In this document: in pieces, positions 38,550 to 52,511 of the stretch | How the letters are laid out: every line of letters starts with the position of its first letter | How positions within the stretch are numbered: position 1 is the stretch's first letter | Source: Apiospora phragmitis | Lineage: Eukaryota; Ascomycota; Sordariomycetes; Amphisphaeriales; Apiosporaceae | Direction: 5' to 3' | Length of the DNA stretch: 64,000 bases | Assembly (NCBI GenBank): GCA_038363925.1 | Contig: JAQQWL010000009.1 | Coordinates: forward strand, 3,410,001-3,474,000 | The notes under the pieces: generated by a model | Database searches by the model: none | Seen by the model: only the letters and a program-made list of their open reading frames with translations | Told to the model about the DNA's origin: nothing | Made by a program: the position numbers and the translations under genes

Positions 38550-41500
38550 GATATAATATATTCGAACATTTTATTAAAGCCGTCGTTATTAATTATTTTT
38601 ATTTTTTAACTTGATAAAGTTTTTAAGTAACGTTTATTAAATAGATTTTTTATTAAATAAATTATTAAAAGCATTGTTTTATTTTTTATTTATTAATAAT
38701 TATTTCGGCTTTATGTTTATATTAATTTATGTAATAAAATATAAAATAATTTTATATTATTTTAAATAATTTTAATTTTTTAATGTTTAGTTTTTTTATT
38801 TAGTCCTTTACTTATAATATTTCGTTATAAAATATAAACTTTTTTTATCTTCTTTAATAATTAATTCATTTAAAAATATTTAAGTAGCGTACTTATTTAT
38901 TTTAGAAAATAATATTTTATTATTAAGTAGTTTAAAGTTTGTTTACCTTTTTAATTTATATAATTATAGTTAATATTAATTCTATTTTTAAAAGCTCTTT
39001 AATAACTTTTAAGTTATACTTATAATTTATTTAAAATAACTAAATATACTTAACTTTATTATTTATATTATTATAAACGAGATATTTAATAAATAATAAT
39101 AAACCTTAATTATTTTATTTATAATTAATATAATAATATAAATATTATTTTAAGCTTTATTTATATAATTAAGAAAATAAGTTATATATAGTTTATATTT
39201 AATGCCGAGTTATATTATAAATAATGCTTAAAGTTTAACGGTAAATAATTAATTTTAATTAAAAATAATCCTTTTTAATAACTTATATTAATTAACGATA
39301 ATATAAGGAATATATAAGCTATATTCTTAATATTATTAAATTTCTTATATAATAAAAAGTAAATATATTTCATATATTTATTTATAATTATTAAGATATT
39401 ATTATAATTAATTTTAATTAAAGGTTCTTTTAATAAAGGCATGAAATTAAATACGATTATTTTCTAAGCTTTATTTAATATTAAAATTAGTTATAATTAT
39501 TTATATAGCTAGTATTTAATTATTTAACTTTATTATAAAAGTTATAATTAAATTAAAGTTTCTATAATTAGATTACTTAAGAACTAATTTTTAAGCTTTA
39601 AATATACCTTAATATTTATACGTGAGGTATTTATTACTATTTTTTAAAACTTTTAAATTTATTCCTTATAAAATTATATTTAATATATAACTTAAGTATA
39701 TTATAATAGTATTTAGTTTTCGTTTTAATCTTATATTAAAATAATTTTAGTCTCGAATAAAACTTTTTTTTAAATAATTAAGTTATTAGTTTAATATATC
39801 GATACGACTATTTTATTACTTTTTTAATAAATAATAATAAGGTTAAATCTTAAAAAGAATTTAATATATCATATTAATTATTTATTTAACTTTTTAATAA
39901 TAATAAACGTTATAAAGTTCTTATAACTAATATAAACCTTTATTAATTTTATTATTCCGTTAAATTAATATCTTTATTTTTTATAAGCTTTTATAATAAA
40001 TATTAATTCCTTATTATAAATTTAATAATTAAACTCTAGTTTATTTAAGTTTTTAAAAATAATAATAATAAAGTGTAATTTCTTATTATTATCTTATTAA
40101 TTAAAAACTTTTTAATCGTATAATTTAATATATTAATTCATTTTAAAAGGTTTTATAAGGTTCGATATGCGAAGTATTAATTCGTTAAAAATTCGCTCCT
40201 TTATATTATAAAAAGCTTTTACTTCGTTTTTTGTTCATTGAAATAATTAGTCCTTTGTTATTAAATCTAGGAATAAGCATCCGGTAATAATTAATTAATT
40301 TTAAAAAAGATTTAACTTTTATAGCGCTTATAAGAGTAGGCTACTCTTTAATTATTAAGAATTTTAATTGTTTTATTTTAATTTATTTATGGGATATTAT
40401 GTATTTTACTCTTATTAATACTAATAAAACTCGTTTTTTAATTTAATTAATAAACTAACGTTTTATAGTTTTTAAAGTATTAGTTTCATATAATCTTTAT
40501 ATTATTCTTTATTTATAGAATATGTTAAAATATTATAAAAGTATATTATAATAAACTAAATAAAGTATTTAAATAAAGTATAATTAATTATAATTTAAAA
40601 GTTAAATAATATATTAAACAAACTTAATTAAACTTAACTATATAAGTTAATACTCGAAATATTTATATTTAATATAAAATGCGGTTTTTTATTCCTTTTT
40701 TTAATATAGATTAAATTATATATTAAAAAGATTAAGTATTAAAATAATTTTAATATATAATAGTTTCTTTTATAAGTTATTAATTAAAAATAAATGATAT
40801 TAGTTTTTAATAATTAAGTTTCTTATTTTTACTTTTTTTAAAATAAAGAGGATAAAGAACCTTATTAACGATATAAAGCGTTATATAACTCTTTTTTTAA
40901 AGTTCTTTATATTATATACTTTTAAAACTTATTTATTCTTTTAATTAAAGTTATAGATTAGTATAAAAAGAAGTCTTTTTCTTTTTTTAAAGGTATTTTA
41001 TAATTATATTTATCGTTTATTTAGTTTTTTAATAATAATAATCGTCGTAAGGTTTTTATAATTAATATAAACATTTACTAGGTTTATTATTTCTCGTAAG
41101 CTTTAATAATAATTATTAATTTTTTATTATAGATTTAATAATTAAGCTCTAGTTTATTTAGTTTTTTAAAACCGAATATAATAAGGTGCGACTTCTTATT
41201 ATCGTCCCGTTAATTTAGTTACCTTTTGATCGTATAATTTAATATATCGGTCTCGATTTTAAAAGGTTTTACGAGGTTTACTATATAAAGTATTAGTTCG
41301 TTAAAAATGCGCTCTTTTATAGCGTGGAAGGCTTTAGTTTCTTTTTTCGTTTATTAGAATAATTCGTCCTTTTTTACTTAGTTTATTAAAATTACTATTA
41401 TTTTATTAAATCCGGGGACAAAAGTTTAATAATAATTAATTGGTTTTAAGAAGGATCTTATTTTTATAGCGCCTATAAGCGTGGGTCACTCTTTAATTAT

Positions 41501-44500
41501 TAAAACTTTTAAAGGTTTTATTTAAATTTACCCGGGGAATATTACGTATCTTACGAATATAATTAATTATTATTAAAATTCGTTTTTCTTTAAATTAATT
41601 AATAGGTTAGCGTCTTATAGCTTTTAGAGTATTAGCTTTACATGCTCTTTATATTACTCCTTATTCTCGGAATAAATTAAAATATCGTCGAAATATATTA
41701 TAACGAACTTATCGAGGTATTTATATAAGATATAATTAATTATAACTTAAAAATTAGCTAATACTTTAATTAAACTAAACGGTATAGTTTAATATTCGAA
41801 ATAATCGTATTTAATATAGTACGCGGTTTTTTATTTTTCTTTCTTTTTAATATAGATTAGGTTATATATGTTAAGGAGGTTAAGTATAAAAGATATTTTA
41901 ACGTGTAATAGCTTATTTCATAAGTTATTAATTAAAGGAAAAAAGTACCGGTTTTTAATAATAATTTCGTTAAGCTTTTAATAATCGATATATATACGCT
42001 ATATAGATTTCCTGTCTTTGTTTTTTTTAATACGAAGAGGATAGGGAAGCCCGTTAGCGATATAAATAGTCGTATAACTCTTTTTCGAGGTTTTCTATAA
42101 TATACTCTTTTAGGGCTTATTTATACTCCTAGTTAAGTTTATAAATTAGTATAAAAAGAGGCTCCTTTCCTTTTTTTAAAGGTATCTCGTGATCTTACCG
42201 TATATAAAGCGGTAAGCCTGTTTTTAGTTTCCTATTAAAAAGGGCTTCGAATTACCGGTACTCTTTTAATATAATCATTATAACGTTTAGCTTAGATTCT
42301 TTAATAATAATATATACTTTAAATATTTTAAGTTTATTAAAAGGTTGCTTTTTAAACCGTTATTTATTAATTAAACATTTTTTAAATATATTTTATTAAA
42401 ATTATATTATATCTTATAACGTTTTTTAATATTAATTAAAAAGTTCGCGACTTCTTTTTATATTTCTTTATTTTCGTAAGTTATAAGTCCTTTATTAACG
42501 GTCTCAAATCGATATAGGGCGTTTTTCCTTTTTTATTTAAGTTCGAAAGAATTAACGATTCGTAATGAAATATAATTTCTTTACATTCTATTATTAAGTA
42601 ATACTTTAATATAAACTCTTTTTATTTTTATTATTAATATAATATATTTATAAATATTTTAGTTATTCGTTATTTAATATAAAGACTTTTTTAAGTCTGC
42701 CTAGTATTGTCTTTTTATATTCGTTGGCGTTCGTTTCTCGGCTGATATTTTTTTAAGTGGGTAATAACTTTTTATAATCGAGCATTATATCGTTATTATT
42801 CTTCCCTTTTTTTTTAATAGGGTATTATTTAGTATATTAATAAGGGTATTTTTATACCCCTCTTTATATAAATTGCTAGCTCTAGTATTTAAGATTCGAG
42901 TTTATTAAATAATTTAAAGGTTTATTAAGTTAGTTAAAGCTTAAGGTTATTTTACAAGTCCTTAATTATAATAAAGGGGTCCTCTCGTCGGGTATATACC
43001 CGTACGTCTTAAAAGTATAAAGCACTCCTTTTAAACGTTTATAAGCTCGCGATTTTTCTTAAACGTATTCGAGGTATTAGTCGAGATATTATTTTTAACT
43101 CCGTTCCTTTAGGTGGTATTATCGTGGCCACCGTAAGTCTTCTTATATTAATAATTACACTTATCGTTTATCCGGTATAAATGTCTAGATTTTTTTAATA
43201 ATATGGTCGAGGTGTGGGTACGAAATGAGTTGTTTACCGATCCGTCGAGGAAACTATCTATTCTCGAGTTTCTCCGCGAGGTGTTTAGTATAGGCGTTAT
43301 ATATACACGATATTTATAAAAAGGTAAAGTGTATGTCGTTCGTAAGCGAAATATAAAAATCGTTATTTATGGCATAGTTTTTATTAACCCTTTAATTAAA
43401 GCCTTTTAAAATAAATACTTAACGCAGGCGCCTTAAGTCTAAGTAAGGAATATTCGAGATAGCTAATTATCCGTCGATCTTTAAGTCTTAAGGCTTAGCG
43501 ATTTCGCTTACGAGCTCGTTAGTTAACATTCTTATTAATTATTTATAATTTATAAGTTACTATTATTAATTAGTTATTCCTTTGTTATTATTAAAGTCGT
43601 CGTACGTCGAAGCAAGCTCCCTACGTATTATTACGACGTTTCGGTTACGGTTTTCCTTAGCGACGAGGGTTTTAAAAAACTATCCGGTTCCCTCCTTATC
43701 CGTTAAGTACGTAGTATATCTATTATCATAACAGGTTATTTAAAATAATTTACCGTAATTAATCGTAACGTTACTTCTTTTAATAAATATTATAAGGGTG
43801 CTCTCGACTTAAGTAACGTTAATATATCGTTTTTTAAAAACCTTTTAGAAATCCTTCCTTAAGGATCGATATTCTCGAGTATAATACTCTTATTTTTAAT
43901 AGTTATAATAAATAACGTTCTTTTTTTTATCATGCTTATTATATTTAATAACGTTAAAGTTTATAAGTCCGCTATAATAATTATACGTAAAAATATTTCT
44001 AAGCTACGCGTTAATATATTAACGTAGGCGCCCTGTATTAGTTTAAACTCGGTTACTCTATTACTATAAGCCGCCCTACTTCTCGCGACGGCGTTCGTAT
44101 AAGCGCGTATCGATTTTAATAATAAATTCTATATACGAAAAGAAATGGTTAGGGGTATCGAGCCGGCTAAGCTCGTTTTAAACTTCCTCCTTTAACCTTT
44201 AATAATATATTATAATTTTCGTAATTTCCGTATAATTTAACCGGGTTATAATACGTCGGAATTCGGCGGTATAAAAGGCGGCTTACCCTTTTTATTTAAA
44301 AGTTCTAAGTTCCCTCTCGGCTTATCGTTTCTTATCGAAGTCTTAGAAAAGCGATTTAAAAGCGTCCTCGAAGCCGTCGTAACTCTCGAAAATCCGCTAT
44401 ACCTCTACCCGGCATAGCTTAACTTACTAGTCGTTCTTTACGAGTTCGTTTAAATAGGACTCGAATTAAACGAGCGCCTTCCTTTTTAAAAAGGAGGCGG

Positions 44501-45030
44501 CGTAAACGACTCGCTACGTGGCGTCCTAGAACGTCCTTTCGTAAAATCGCTAATAGGCCTTAACCTGGACAAGGAATCCTCGGAAATTCCCGCTCGTCCT
44601 ATTAAAAGGTGTTAATGTATTAATCTTTATTCCCCCTCTAGGTACGATAAGGGTCTAGATAATATTAGCGGCAGTATAAAAGAAGCGTATTTCTTCGCAT
44701 AGCTTATCGATATCGTGAGATATTTATCCTAATACTTACTTAATTAAGAGCTCGTCACGCTCCTTTTTAAGTTCTACGTAATAATATTAATAATTAACGT
44801 TCTTTTATTCGAGGTACTTAATACGTTTAGTTAATTTTTATTAAATAGGGCCGTCGTCGTTATCGTCGTTATTAACTTTTATAACGGTATCTCGTTAAGG
44901 AACGCCGTGAGTAGTAATAGAAGTCTTTTTTTATCAAGTAAGGTAGCTAAGTTTAAATATAGATATAATTCTTATAAAGCTATTACTTAAAAGTTTAAGT
45001 AATAATTTATAAGAATAAAAGTGATTAAAA

Positions 45031-45077
45031 TATAATAAATATTATCCGGTTTTTAAAAAAACCTAATAAAACGTAAC
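45031..45077 (-). repeat. first 47 bases of the G2 5' LTR
   Basis: TATAATAAATATTATCCGG corresponds to the LTR start in E1 (TATAACGAACATTATTAAGG). The LTR is interrupted after GTAAC (45073-45077), which would be the E3 target site. Confidence 0.55.
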
Positions 45078-45175
45078 TGTTACAACCTGGCCCAACTATA
45101 CGGCCCAGAACCCACTTCACGGCACGGGCCTACGATAACTCGAACCTCTGCATAAAAACCCAGTATAACTCTAAA

Positions 45176-45229
45176 CCCCACTAGTCAGCGAAGCCCCACT
45201 AGTTAACGAAACCCTACCAGTCAGCGAGA
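45176..45229 (+). repeat. 18-bp tandem repeat, three units
   Basis: The units CCCCACTAGTCAGCGAAG, CCCCACTAGTTAACGAAA and CCCTACCAGTCAGCGAGA are consecutive in the U3 part of the E3 LTR. Confidence 0.75.
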
Positions 45230-45299
45230 CCTACAACGATCAAGCTACGACGATAATTAGCACCACGACGACAGACGGCACCCGACGCGGCTACTCTAG

Positions 45300-45384
45300 G
45301 ATAGCACGAATTAAACAGTACGAAAAGGATAGTACGAAATAGATAGCACGGAATAAATAGTACGGAAACGGATAATACGAAATA
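45300..45384 (+). repeat. 14-bp U3 minisatellite, six units
   Basis: Six units follow the pattern GATAGYACGRAATA, with one extra base before the last. A related 14-base array lies in the LTR at 5692-5747. Confidence 0.7.
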
Positions 45385-45471
45385 AATAAGCTATAATAGG
45401 ATAATATTAATTACGTAGAAATAAGATATAAATATATTAGATCGTAAATATTTAATACGAACCGAAGGGAG

Positions 45472-46088
45472 TGTAACGAACGCTATCAGGGGTCTAAATA
45501 AAAACCTGGTAAGACGTACCGAAGGGTTTATATTTAATAATACGAGAGAATATCTAAACGTACGATAGAAGTCCGCTTTTATCGATATAATATATAATAG
45601 CTGTAAGAATAAAAAAGGGGTAATTAAGGTACGCTTAATTTAAAAATATTTATAATAAAGTTATTAAGGCTATTTATTTTATTAATAAATTAAATTAATA
45701 CTTAAATTAATTATTAAAATAAAAAATATTTATATAAAATATATAAAAAACGTTCGTAGTTATATATCTAATTCCTCTTTTATTAATCCTTTTAGACCTT
45801 GTGGATCTCCGAGATCCTCGAGATCCGGATCTCTAGATCTTACGAGATCCCGAGATCCGTTACGTGACCTCCGCCCTTAGTTTTTTTTTACGAGGATGTT
45901 TATTCGTCTTATAATTATTCGAGGGCGGTATCGTGTTAGGTAACGGTTAGTCGTAAGGTATAAGCGCGTTTATATTAATATAACTAGCGGTTTTATAGGT
46001 ATTAATAATATTGTAGCCTAGTCGGGATATAATAGTTCCGTGCCGGTAATGTGTAAGTTTAGCCGTATAATTAAGCTAGGTCGTAATA
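45472..46088 (-). repeat. E1 3' LTR
   Basis: 617 bases. On the plus strand it starts TGTAACGAACGC and ends TCGTAATA. It contains a GATC-rich cluster at about 45803-45858 and a mutated CACGTG site (TTACGTGACC). It aligns along its length with the solo LTR at 62859. Confidence 0.85.
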
Positions 46089-46319
46089 CTATTCTCCCTT
46101 TTTTAATTACTTTATTTTTAAAGCGCCAGGTTTTATAAGTACCCTTATTTCTTATCTTTTTCGGGTTTTTAATAAATTCTTTTCTCTTTATTTTTATTAT
46201 AATATTTATTTATTATAGCGTTTAATCGTATTAAAAAACGTTGCGTTCCTCGTTTTCGTATTAAGAAAATAAAATAGTGTAACGCTTTAGCCCTTGCTTT
46301 GTTTCGTAATTCCGTAGAG

Positions 46320-46775
46320 ATGCCGGACGGTTATTTTTATTATATTCGTCGTAAATTAAAATACTGCGCTTCGTCGAACGATTCCTCTCGTTATTTTTTT
46401 TGCGTTATAAACTATTAATCTAGTTACGATATGTATTTTTCGGTGTTTACCTTCCTTATTACCGCGGAGTAGAACGTTAAACTTAAGGCGGAAATCGAGG
46501 CGTTGGAGGATAAGGTCTCCCGTCTTCGTAAATAGAAGAAGCTTTGGTTCGATAAGATGACCCGGGCTATCTGTCGGGGTATTTCGAGCGTGGAAGAGTT
46601 GGAGCGTGTCGAACGTGAGGAGGCCGAGGAGGAGGCTCGTCGTAAGGTAGCGGCCGAACCGTCGCCTAAGATTACTCCTATGCTGCTATCGGGCTTCTCT
46701 TTCGACTAGGACGAGGTGTACCTTAACGTTTCGTTAGAGCCGTCGTTATTAGCCGAGTTTAGGGTTGTTCTTTAA
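46320..46775 (+). pseudogene. antisense accessory gene of E1 (Cys-rich, coiled coil), broken
   Basis: The frame runs from ATG 46320 to TAA 46773-46775 (about 151 codons) and is broken by stops at 46416, 46470 and two further sites (R-K-stop-K-K and F-D-stop-D). Each break is a TAA or TAG where RIP would give it from CAA, CAG or TGG. The N-terminal part has few intact Cys and several Tyr at spacings that suggest a mutated Cys-rich domain. The middle is a charged coiled coil (E-I-E-A-L-E-D-K-V) followed by R-G-I-S-S-V-E-E-L-E. The 46440-46770 part is much more GC-rich than its surroundings. I recall similar small Cys plus coiled-coil proteins from many ascomycete genomes beside retroelements, but I know of no proven function. 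It lies between the 3' LTR and pol, opposite to pol. Confidence 0.65.
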
Positions 46776-49700
46776 ACTTTTAAAGTTTTTTAATAGCGTT
46801 TTTTAAGTATCTCTTAAGTTTTTAAGTATTATTTTTTAATAGGTATCCTTTTTATTAGACGAGGTATTAAAACCCTCGCCTTTTTTTTCGTTTATCGATA
46901 ACCTTCTCGACTTCGTACTCGTATTAATTTATTTCGACTTCTAGTTATATATCGATTTTCGTGTTTTTAAGGGCTGGTTCGAGTAATAAGATATGAAATA
47001 TAGGTGTATCCGTATTATTTTAAGTAATAATAATCGGTAATTAGTTTTTAAAATAATTTTTACGATTTTAAATAGTTCGATCTTTTTAAAATCTAGTTTA
47101 TCGCTAAGTCGTTTAATTTTAATATTACGTTATAAAAGGTAAGCTTTTTTTCCCTTTTTAAAGGTTAATCCCTTTAACCTTGTTTTATTAGCGTATTTCT
47201 TTATCCGTTTTTTAGAGAAAAGTAAGGTCCTATTATAAAACAGTCTGGAGTTCTTTTAGTTTCTCGACTTATATAGTCGCGGTTAGTGCTAGTTCTTCTT
47301 CTAGAGGTTGTCTAGTAATTTCCGGGTTGTACCTATAGTTCGTTCGAAATAATGAGATACGTATAGTTTCGTTATTTACGCTATTATATACGAATTATGC
47401 TATAAGTAATAGCGTTACCTAATTATTTTATTTATAGTTAATGTAGTATTATAAATATTATTTTAAAGTTTAGTTTATCTGCTCGGTTTATCCGTCCGTC
47501 TAGAGGTAGTAGGCTGTGGATAGCTTATACTTTACGCCTAGCTATATTATAAATAACTTTTAAAACTTAGCGGGAAATAGTTTATTTTGGTCGGAAATAA
47601 TCGTTTCCGGCAGTCCGTATTAGTTAACGACGGTTTTAAGGAATATATATGCGAGGTTATTAATATCGCTAAATTCCTTATACGGGAAGAAGTAGGTATA
47701 CTTCGTAAACTTATCCGTAATTACTAATATATTATTATACTCGACCTTAATTAATAATTCCGTTAATAAGGGCAGCTTAATAACGAAATTAAGCGCGATC
47801 GTTTTTTATGTTTTATCCGGTAATAAAATCGGTTATAGTTCCTTATAAGGTTTATACCTAGCGGCCTTAGCTTTATTATATAGGTCGTATTCGTTAATTA
47901 CTTTAATTATAAGGGGCTTCAGGTTTTTATAGTCGAATTGCTTAGTAATTCGCTTTTAAGTCTTAAAGACTCCCTGGTATCTGTACGCGGGGTGTTTATC
48001 GAAGTCCTTAATAAAATCTTCACGGTATTACTTAAGGATATAGATTTTATTTCGGTAAAAGATAAGACCGTCGCAGTTTTTAAAGTAATCCCTAGCGTAA
48101 TAAACGAAATTAGGGGTTCGGTTTAATTACTTAAACTTAGTAACCTATTCGTTATTATATTAAACGCGGTTTGTAGCGTTTAATTATTATAACGGTACAA
48201 GGTTACCGTCTTAATCCTATTTAAAGATAGTCCTGGTTTCGGGTAGGACTTCCTCTTAATAATCGGGTCGTCTACTTAATACGTTGGCGCGACCGTTCTC
48301 GTTACCTTTTTAGTAAATAATAACGAAGTTAAATTCCGAAAGAAATTTAAACTATCGTACTTATCGTTTATTTAGTTCTTTTATAGTAATAAACGTTATA
48401 AAGTTCTTATAATCGGTATAAACCTTTACTAGTTCTACTATTCCGCTAAAATAATGTCTTTATTTTTCGAATACCTTAATAATAGCTATTAACTCTTTAT
48501 TGTAAATCTAGTAGTTAAGCTCGGGTTTATTTAGCTTTTTCGAGAAGAATACGATAAGGTGCGACTTCCTGTTATCGTCCCGTTAACTTAATTACCCTCC
48601 GATCGCATAGTTCGATACGTCGATCTCGACTTTAAAAGGTCTTGCGGGATCTGTTACGCGAAGTACTAGTTCGTTAACGATCCGCTCCTTTATAACTTAG
48701 AAGGCTTTTTTCTTCCTTATCGGTTTATATAAATAGGGTGTCTTTTTTAGTTAAGTTCGTTAAGGGTGTCGCTATCCTGCTAAATCCGGGGACGAAAATC
48801 CGGTAATAGTTAGCTAGTCTTAAGAAGGATCTGACTTCTATAGCGTTTATAGGCGTCGGCTACTCCCTAACTGCTGCTACTTTAGAGGATTCTATTCGGA
48901 TCTCCCCTAGGGATATGACGTATCCTATAAAGGTGACCTGGGTCTAGTGGAACACGCTCTTCTCTGGGTTAACTAGCAGGTTAGCGTCTTATAGCTTCTA
49001 GAGTACTAACTTTACGTACTCTTTATATTATTCTTCGTTTTCGGAGTAGATAAAGATATCGTCGAGGTATATTACAATGAACTTATCGAGGTATTCGTGT
49101 AAGACATAATTAATTATTAATTAAAAGCTAGCTAGCGCGTTAATTAACTTAAACGGTATAGCTTAATACTCGAAATATTTATATTTCGTTCGGAACGCGG
49201 TTTTTTATTCTTCTCTTTTCTTAATACGCATCAGGTTATATACGTTAGGGAGGTTAAATACTATAAAGATTTCGGCGTGTAATAGCTTATCCTATAGGTT
49301 ACTAATTAAAGGTAAGGGGTACCGGTTCTTAATAATGATTTCGTTAAGCTTTCGGTAATCGATATATATACGCTATTTAGGTTTCCCGTCCTTGCTCTTT
49401 TTTTAAAATAAAGAGAATAAGGAAGCCTGCTAGCGATATAAATAGTCGTATAACTCTTTTTTCTAGGTTCTCCGTAATATACTCTTTTAAGGCCTGTTCG
49501 TATTCCTAGTTAAGTTTATATATAAGTATAAATAAGGGTTCCTTCCTATCCTTAAGGGGTATTTCGTAATCCCACCGTGTATAAAGCGGTAAGCCTATTT
49601 CTAGTTTCTTATTAAAAAGAGCTTCGAATTACCGGTACTCTTCTGGTATAATCGTCGTAACGTTCGGCTTAAATTTTTTAATAATAATATATATTTTAAA

Positions 49701-52440
49701 TATTTTAAGTTTATTAAGGGGTCGCTTTTTAAACCGCTATTTATTAATTAAACCTCTTTTTAATATATTTTATTAAAGTTAGCTTATTTTTTAATTAATT
49801 TTAAAATTATTTACCCGTAATTAAGGTATTTTTAAAATTATATCGTATCTTACGACGTCCGTAATATTATACAAAATTCGTTTATAGCGTTTTCCGAGGT
49901 TGACCGGAAAGTTCGTAACTTTTTTCCGTACTTCTTTATTTTCGTAGGTTATAAATCCTTTATCGACGGTCCTAAATCGGTATAAGGCGTTTTTTTTCTT
50001 ATTATTCTAATTTTAAGCGGTTAACGATTCGTAGTGAGATATAGTTTCTTTACGCTCCGTTATCGAGTAGCGCTCTAATATAAACTCTTTTTATACTTAT
50101 TATTAAGATAATATATTTATAGATAACTCGATTATCCGTTATTTAATATAGGAACCTTTCCTGGTCCGCTTAATATTATCCCTTTATATTCGGCGGTGTC
50201 TATTTCTTGACCGATATTCTTTTAGGTAGGTAATAAATTCTTGCGATCGACCGTTTTATCGTTATTATTATTCCTTTTTATTTTTATAAGGAGCTTCTTA
50301 ATACGTTAGCGAAGGTGTTTTTATACTCCTCCCTATATATAGTATTATTTTTAATACTTAAAATTTGGGTTTTTCGGGTAATTCAGAAGTTTATTAAGTT
50401 TATTAAAATTTATAAACGTTTTATAAATCTTTAATTATAATAAAGGGGTTCTTTTATTAAATATATACTTATATATTTTAAAAATATTAAGCGTTTTCTT
50501 TTAAACGTTTATAAGCTCGCGATTTTTCTTAGGCGTATTCGAAATATTAATCCTCGAAATACTCCTTTTAATCCCGTCTTTTTAAATAATATTTTCGTAA
50601 TTACTTTAAATCTTTTTATATTAATAAATACGCGCGTTATTTATTAAAAATTAACGTTTTAACCTTCCCGATTATATAGTTAAGGTATAAGTTCGTAATA
50701 GCTCGTTTATTAATTCGTTAAGAAAACTATTTATTTTTAAGTTTTTTCGCAAAATATTCTATATAAGCGTCGTGTACGTATAAAATCTACGAGAGCGTGA
50801 AGTATGCTTCGCTCGTAAAGGAGATTCGAGGGTTATCGCTTATTACGTAATTACCGCGGACTCTTTAAATAAATCCTACCGTAATAAATATTTAGCGTAG
50901 GTATTTTAAATCTAGGTAGGGAACGCCTAGGATAGCTAGCCATCCGTCGTCCTTAAGGTTTTTAAACCCGGTAATTTCGTTTACGAGTTCCTTTATTAAT
51001 ATATTAACTAATCGTTCATAATTAGCGGGTTACTCTTTTTAATTAATAATCTTATCGCTATTATTAAAACTATTAGGGACGAGATCGTAGGTTAAAGCGA
51101 AATCTCTACTTGTTATGGCGACGCTCCGTTTAGGGCTCCTCTTCGTTTTTAAGGCCTTAGGGAATTATCCGGTTCCTTCCTTATTTGCTAGGTGGAAGGT
51201 GTACCTATCGTTATAGTAGGCTATCTAGGATAGGCTGCCGTATTCGGTAGTAGCGCTACTTCTTTTAATAGCTGGTACGGGGGCGTCCTCGTTTATCGTA
51301 GCGTTAACGTGTCGTCCGTTTAGGACTTTCCGAAAATCCTTCTTCGGGGCTCGGTATTTTCGTAAATAATGCCCTTTTTTTAATAATTATAATAAGTAAT
51401 GTTTTACTTTTTATTATTTTTATCGTGTTTAATAATATCGAGATCTATAGGTTTATTATAATAACTATACGTAATAATATTTTTTAGCTATATATTATAA
51501 TAATAACGTAATCGTTTTATATTAGCTTAAATTCGGTTAGTTTATTATTATTATCCGCCTTATTTTTCGCGGCGTCGTTTATATATACGAATATCGATCT
51601 TAATTATGAGCTATATATACGAAAAAAAATTATCGGGGGTATCGAGCCGGCTAAGTTTATTTTTAACGTCCTCTTTTAATCCTTAATAATATATTATAAT
51701 TTTAATAATTTCGGTATAATTTAGTTAAACTATAATACGTCGGAATTCGGCGGTATAAGAGGCGGCTAATCTTTTTTATTTAAAAGTTTTAAGCTCTCTT
51801 TTTATTTATCGTTTTTCGTCGAAGTTTTAAAAAAATAACTTAAAGGTGTCCTCGAAGCTATCGTAACTTTTAAAAATACGTTATACCTCCGTGCGGTATA
51901 GTTTAATTTACTAGTTATTTTCTACGAGTTTATTAAAGTAAAGTTTAAACTAAGCGAGTATTTTACTTTTAAAAAACGAGGCGGCGTAAATAACTCGTTA
52001 AGTAGGGTTTTTAAATATTCTCTTATAAAACCGTTAATAAGCTTTAACTTAAACGAGGAATTTTTAAAAGTTTCCGCTCGTTCCGTCGAATAGCGTAAAT
52101 AAATTAATCTTTATTCCCTTCTTTAAGGCGATAGGGGTTTAAATAATATTAGCGGCGGTACGGAGGAGATATACTTCCTCGCGTAGCTCATCGATATCGG
52201 GTATCTATCCTGGGTTTTCCTTTACTAAGAGGGTATTACGTTCCTTTCGAGCTTAGCGTAATAGTATTAATAATTAGCGCTTTCTTGCTTAAGCTCCTTA
52301 ATTCGCTTGGCTAACGCCTAGCGGGTAGGGCCGTCGTTACTGTCGTCGCTATCTACCTCTATACCGGGGTCTCGCTAAGGGGTACTTACGGTAGTAATAG
52401 AGGCCTTCCCGTGGCGAGGGGTATTATTAGGTCTAGGTAT
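46776..52440 (-). pseudogene. E1 gag-pol region, mutated
   Basis: Read on the minus strand from right to left: Gag (about 52400-51300), zinc-knuckle region near 51400, protease near 50080, RT with intact Y-L-D-D at 49058-49069, RNase H near 48700-48500, integrase about 48300-47000, and a chromodomain-type end near 46900. Many stops interrupt every frame. The plus-strand frame at 47938-48126 is only a shadow of the integrase region. Confidence 0.75.
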
Positions 52441-52511
52441 AAATATAGTTCCTATAGGTGCTATTATTTAAAGGTTTAGGTAATAACTCGTAAGAATAAG
52501 AGTAATTAAAA

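Larger units (their letters stand above)
37300..45077 (-). mobile_element. gypsy retrotransposon relic G2
   Basis: This is a minus-strand gypsy copy with a left (3') LTR at 37300-37913 and the start of a right (5') LTR at 45031, cut after 47 bases by insertion of E3. The order is as in E1: accessory remnant, chromodomain, integrase, RNase H, RT, protease and Gag. The left half is more AT-rich than the right (42900-45000), so decay is uneven along the copy. No frame is open. Confidence 0.7.
45078..45471 (+). mobile_element. E3 5' LTR, first segment (U3 variant III)
   Basis: This begins TGTTACAACCTGG, the sense start of the family LTR, and is GC-rich for about 320 bases. It holds three 18-base units (45176-45229) and a 14-base array (45300-45384). 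It is interrupted by E1 after GGGAG (45467-45471) and continues at 53131. Confidence 0.65.

Noticed and set aside
1490..45000. Possible mitochondrial or AT-rich organelle DNA
   Set aside because: Transposon and gypsy relics, the C/T pattern between copies and the join to a nuclear gene point to RIP-mutated nuclear DNA.
47938..48126. 62-codon plus-strand frame
   Set aside because: It is the opposite strand of the E1 integrase/pol region.
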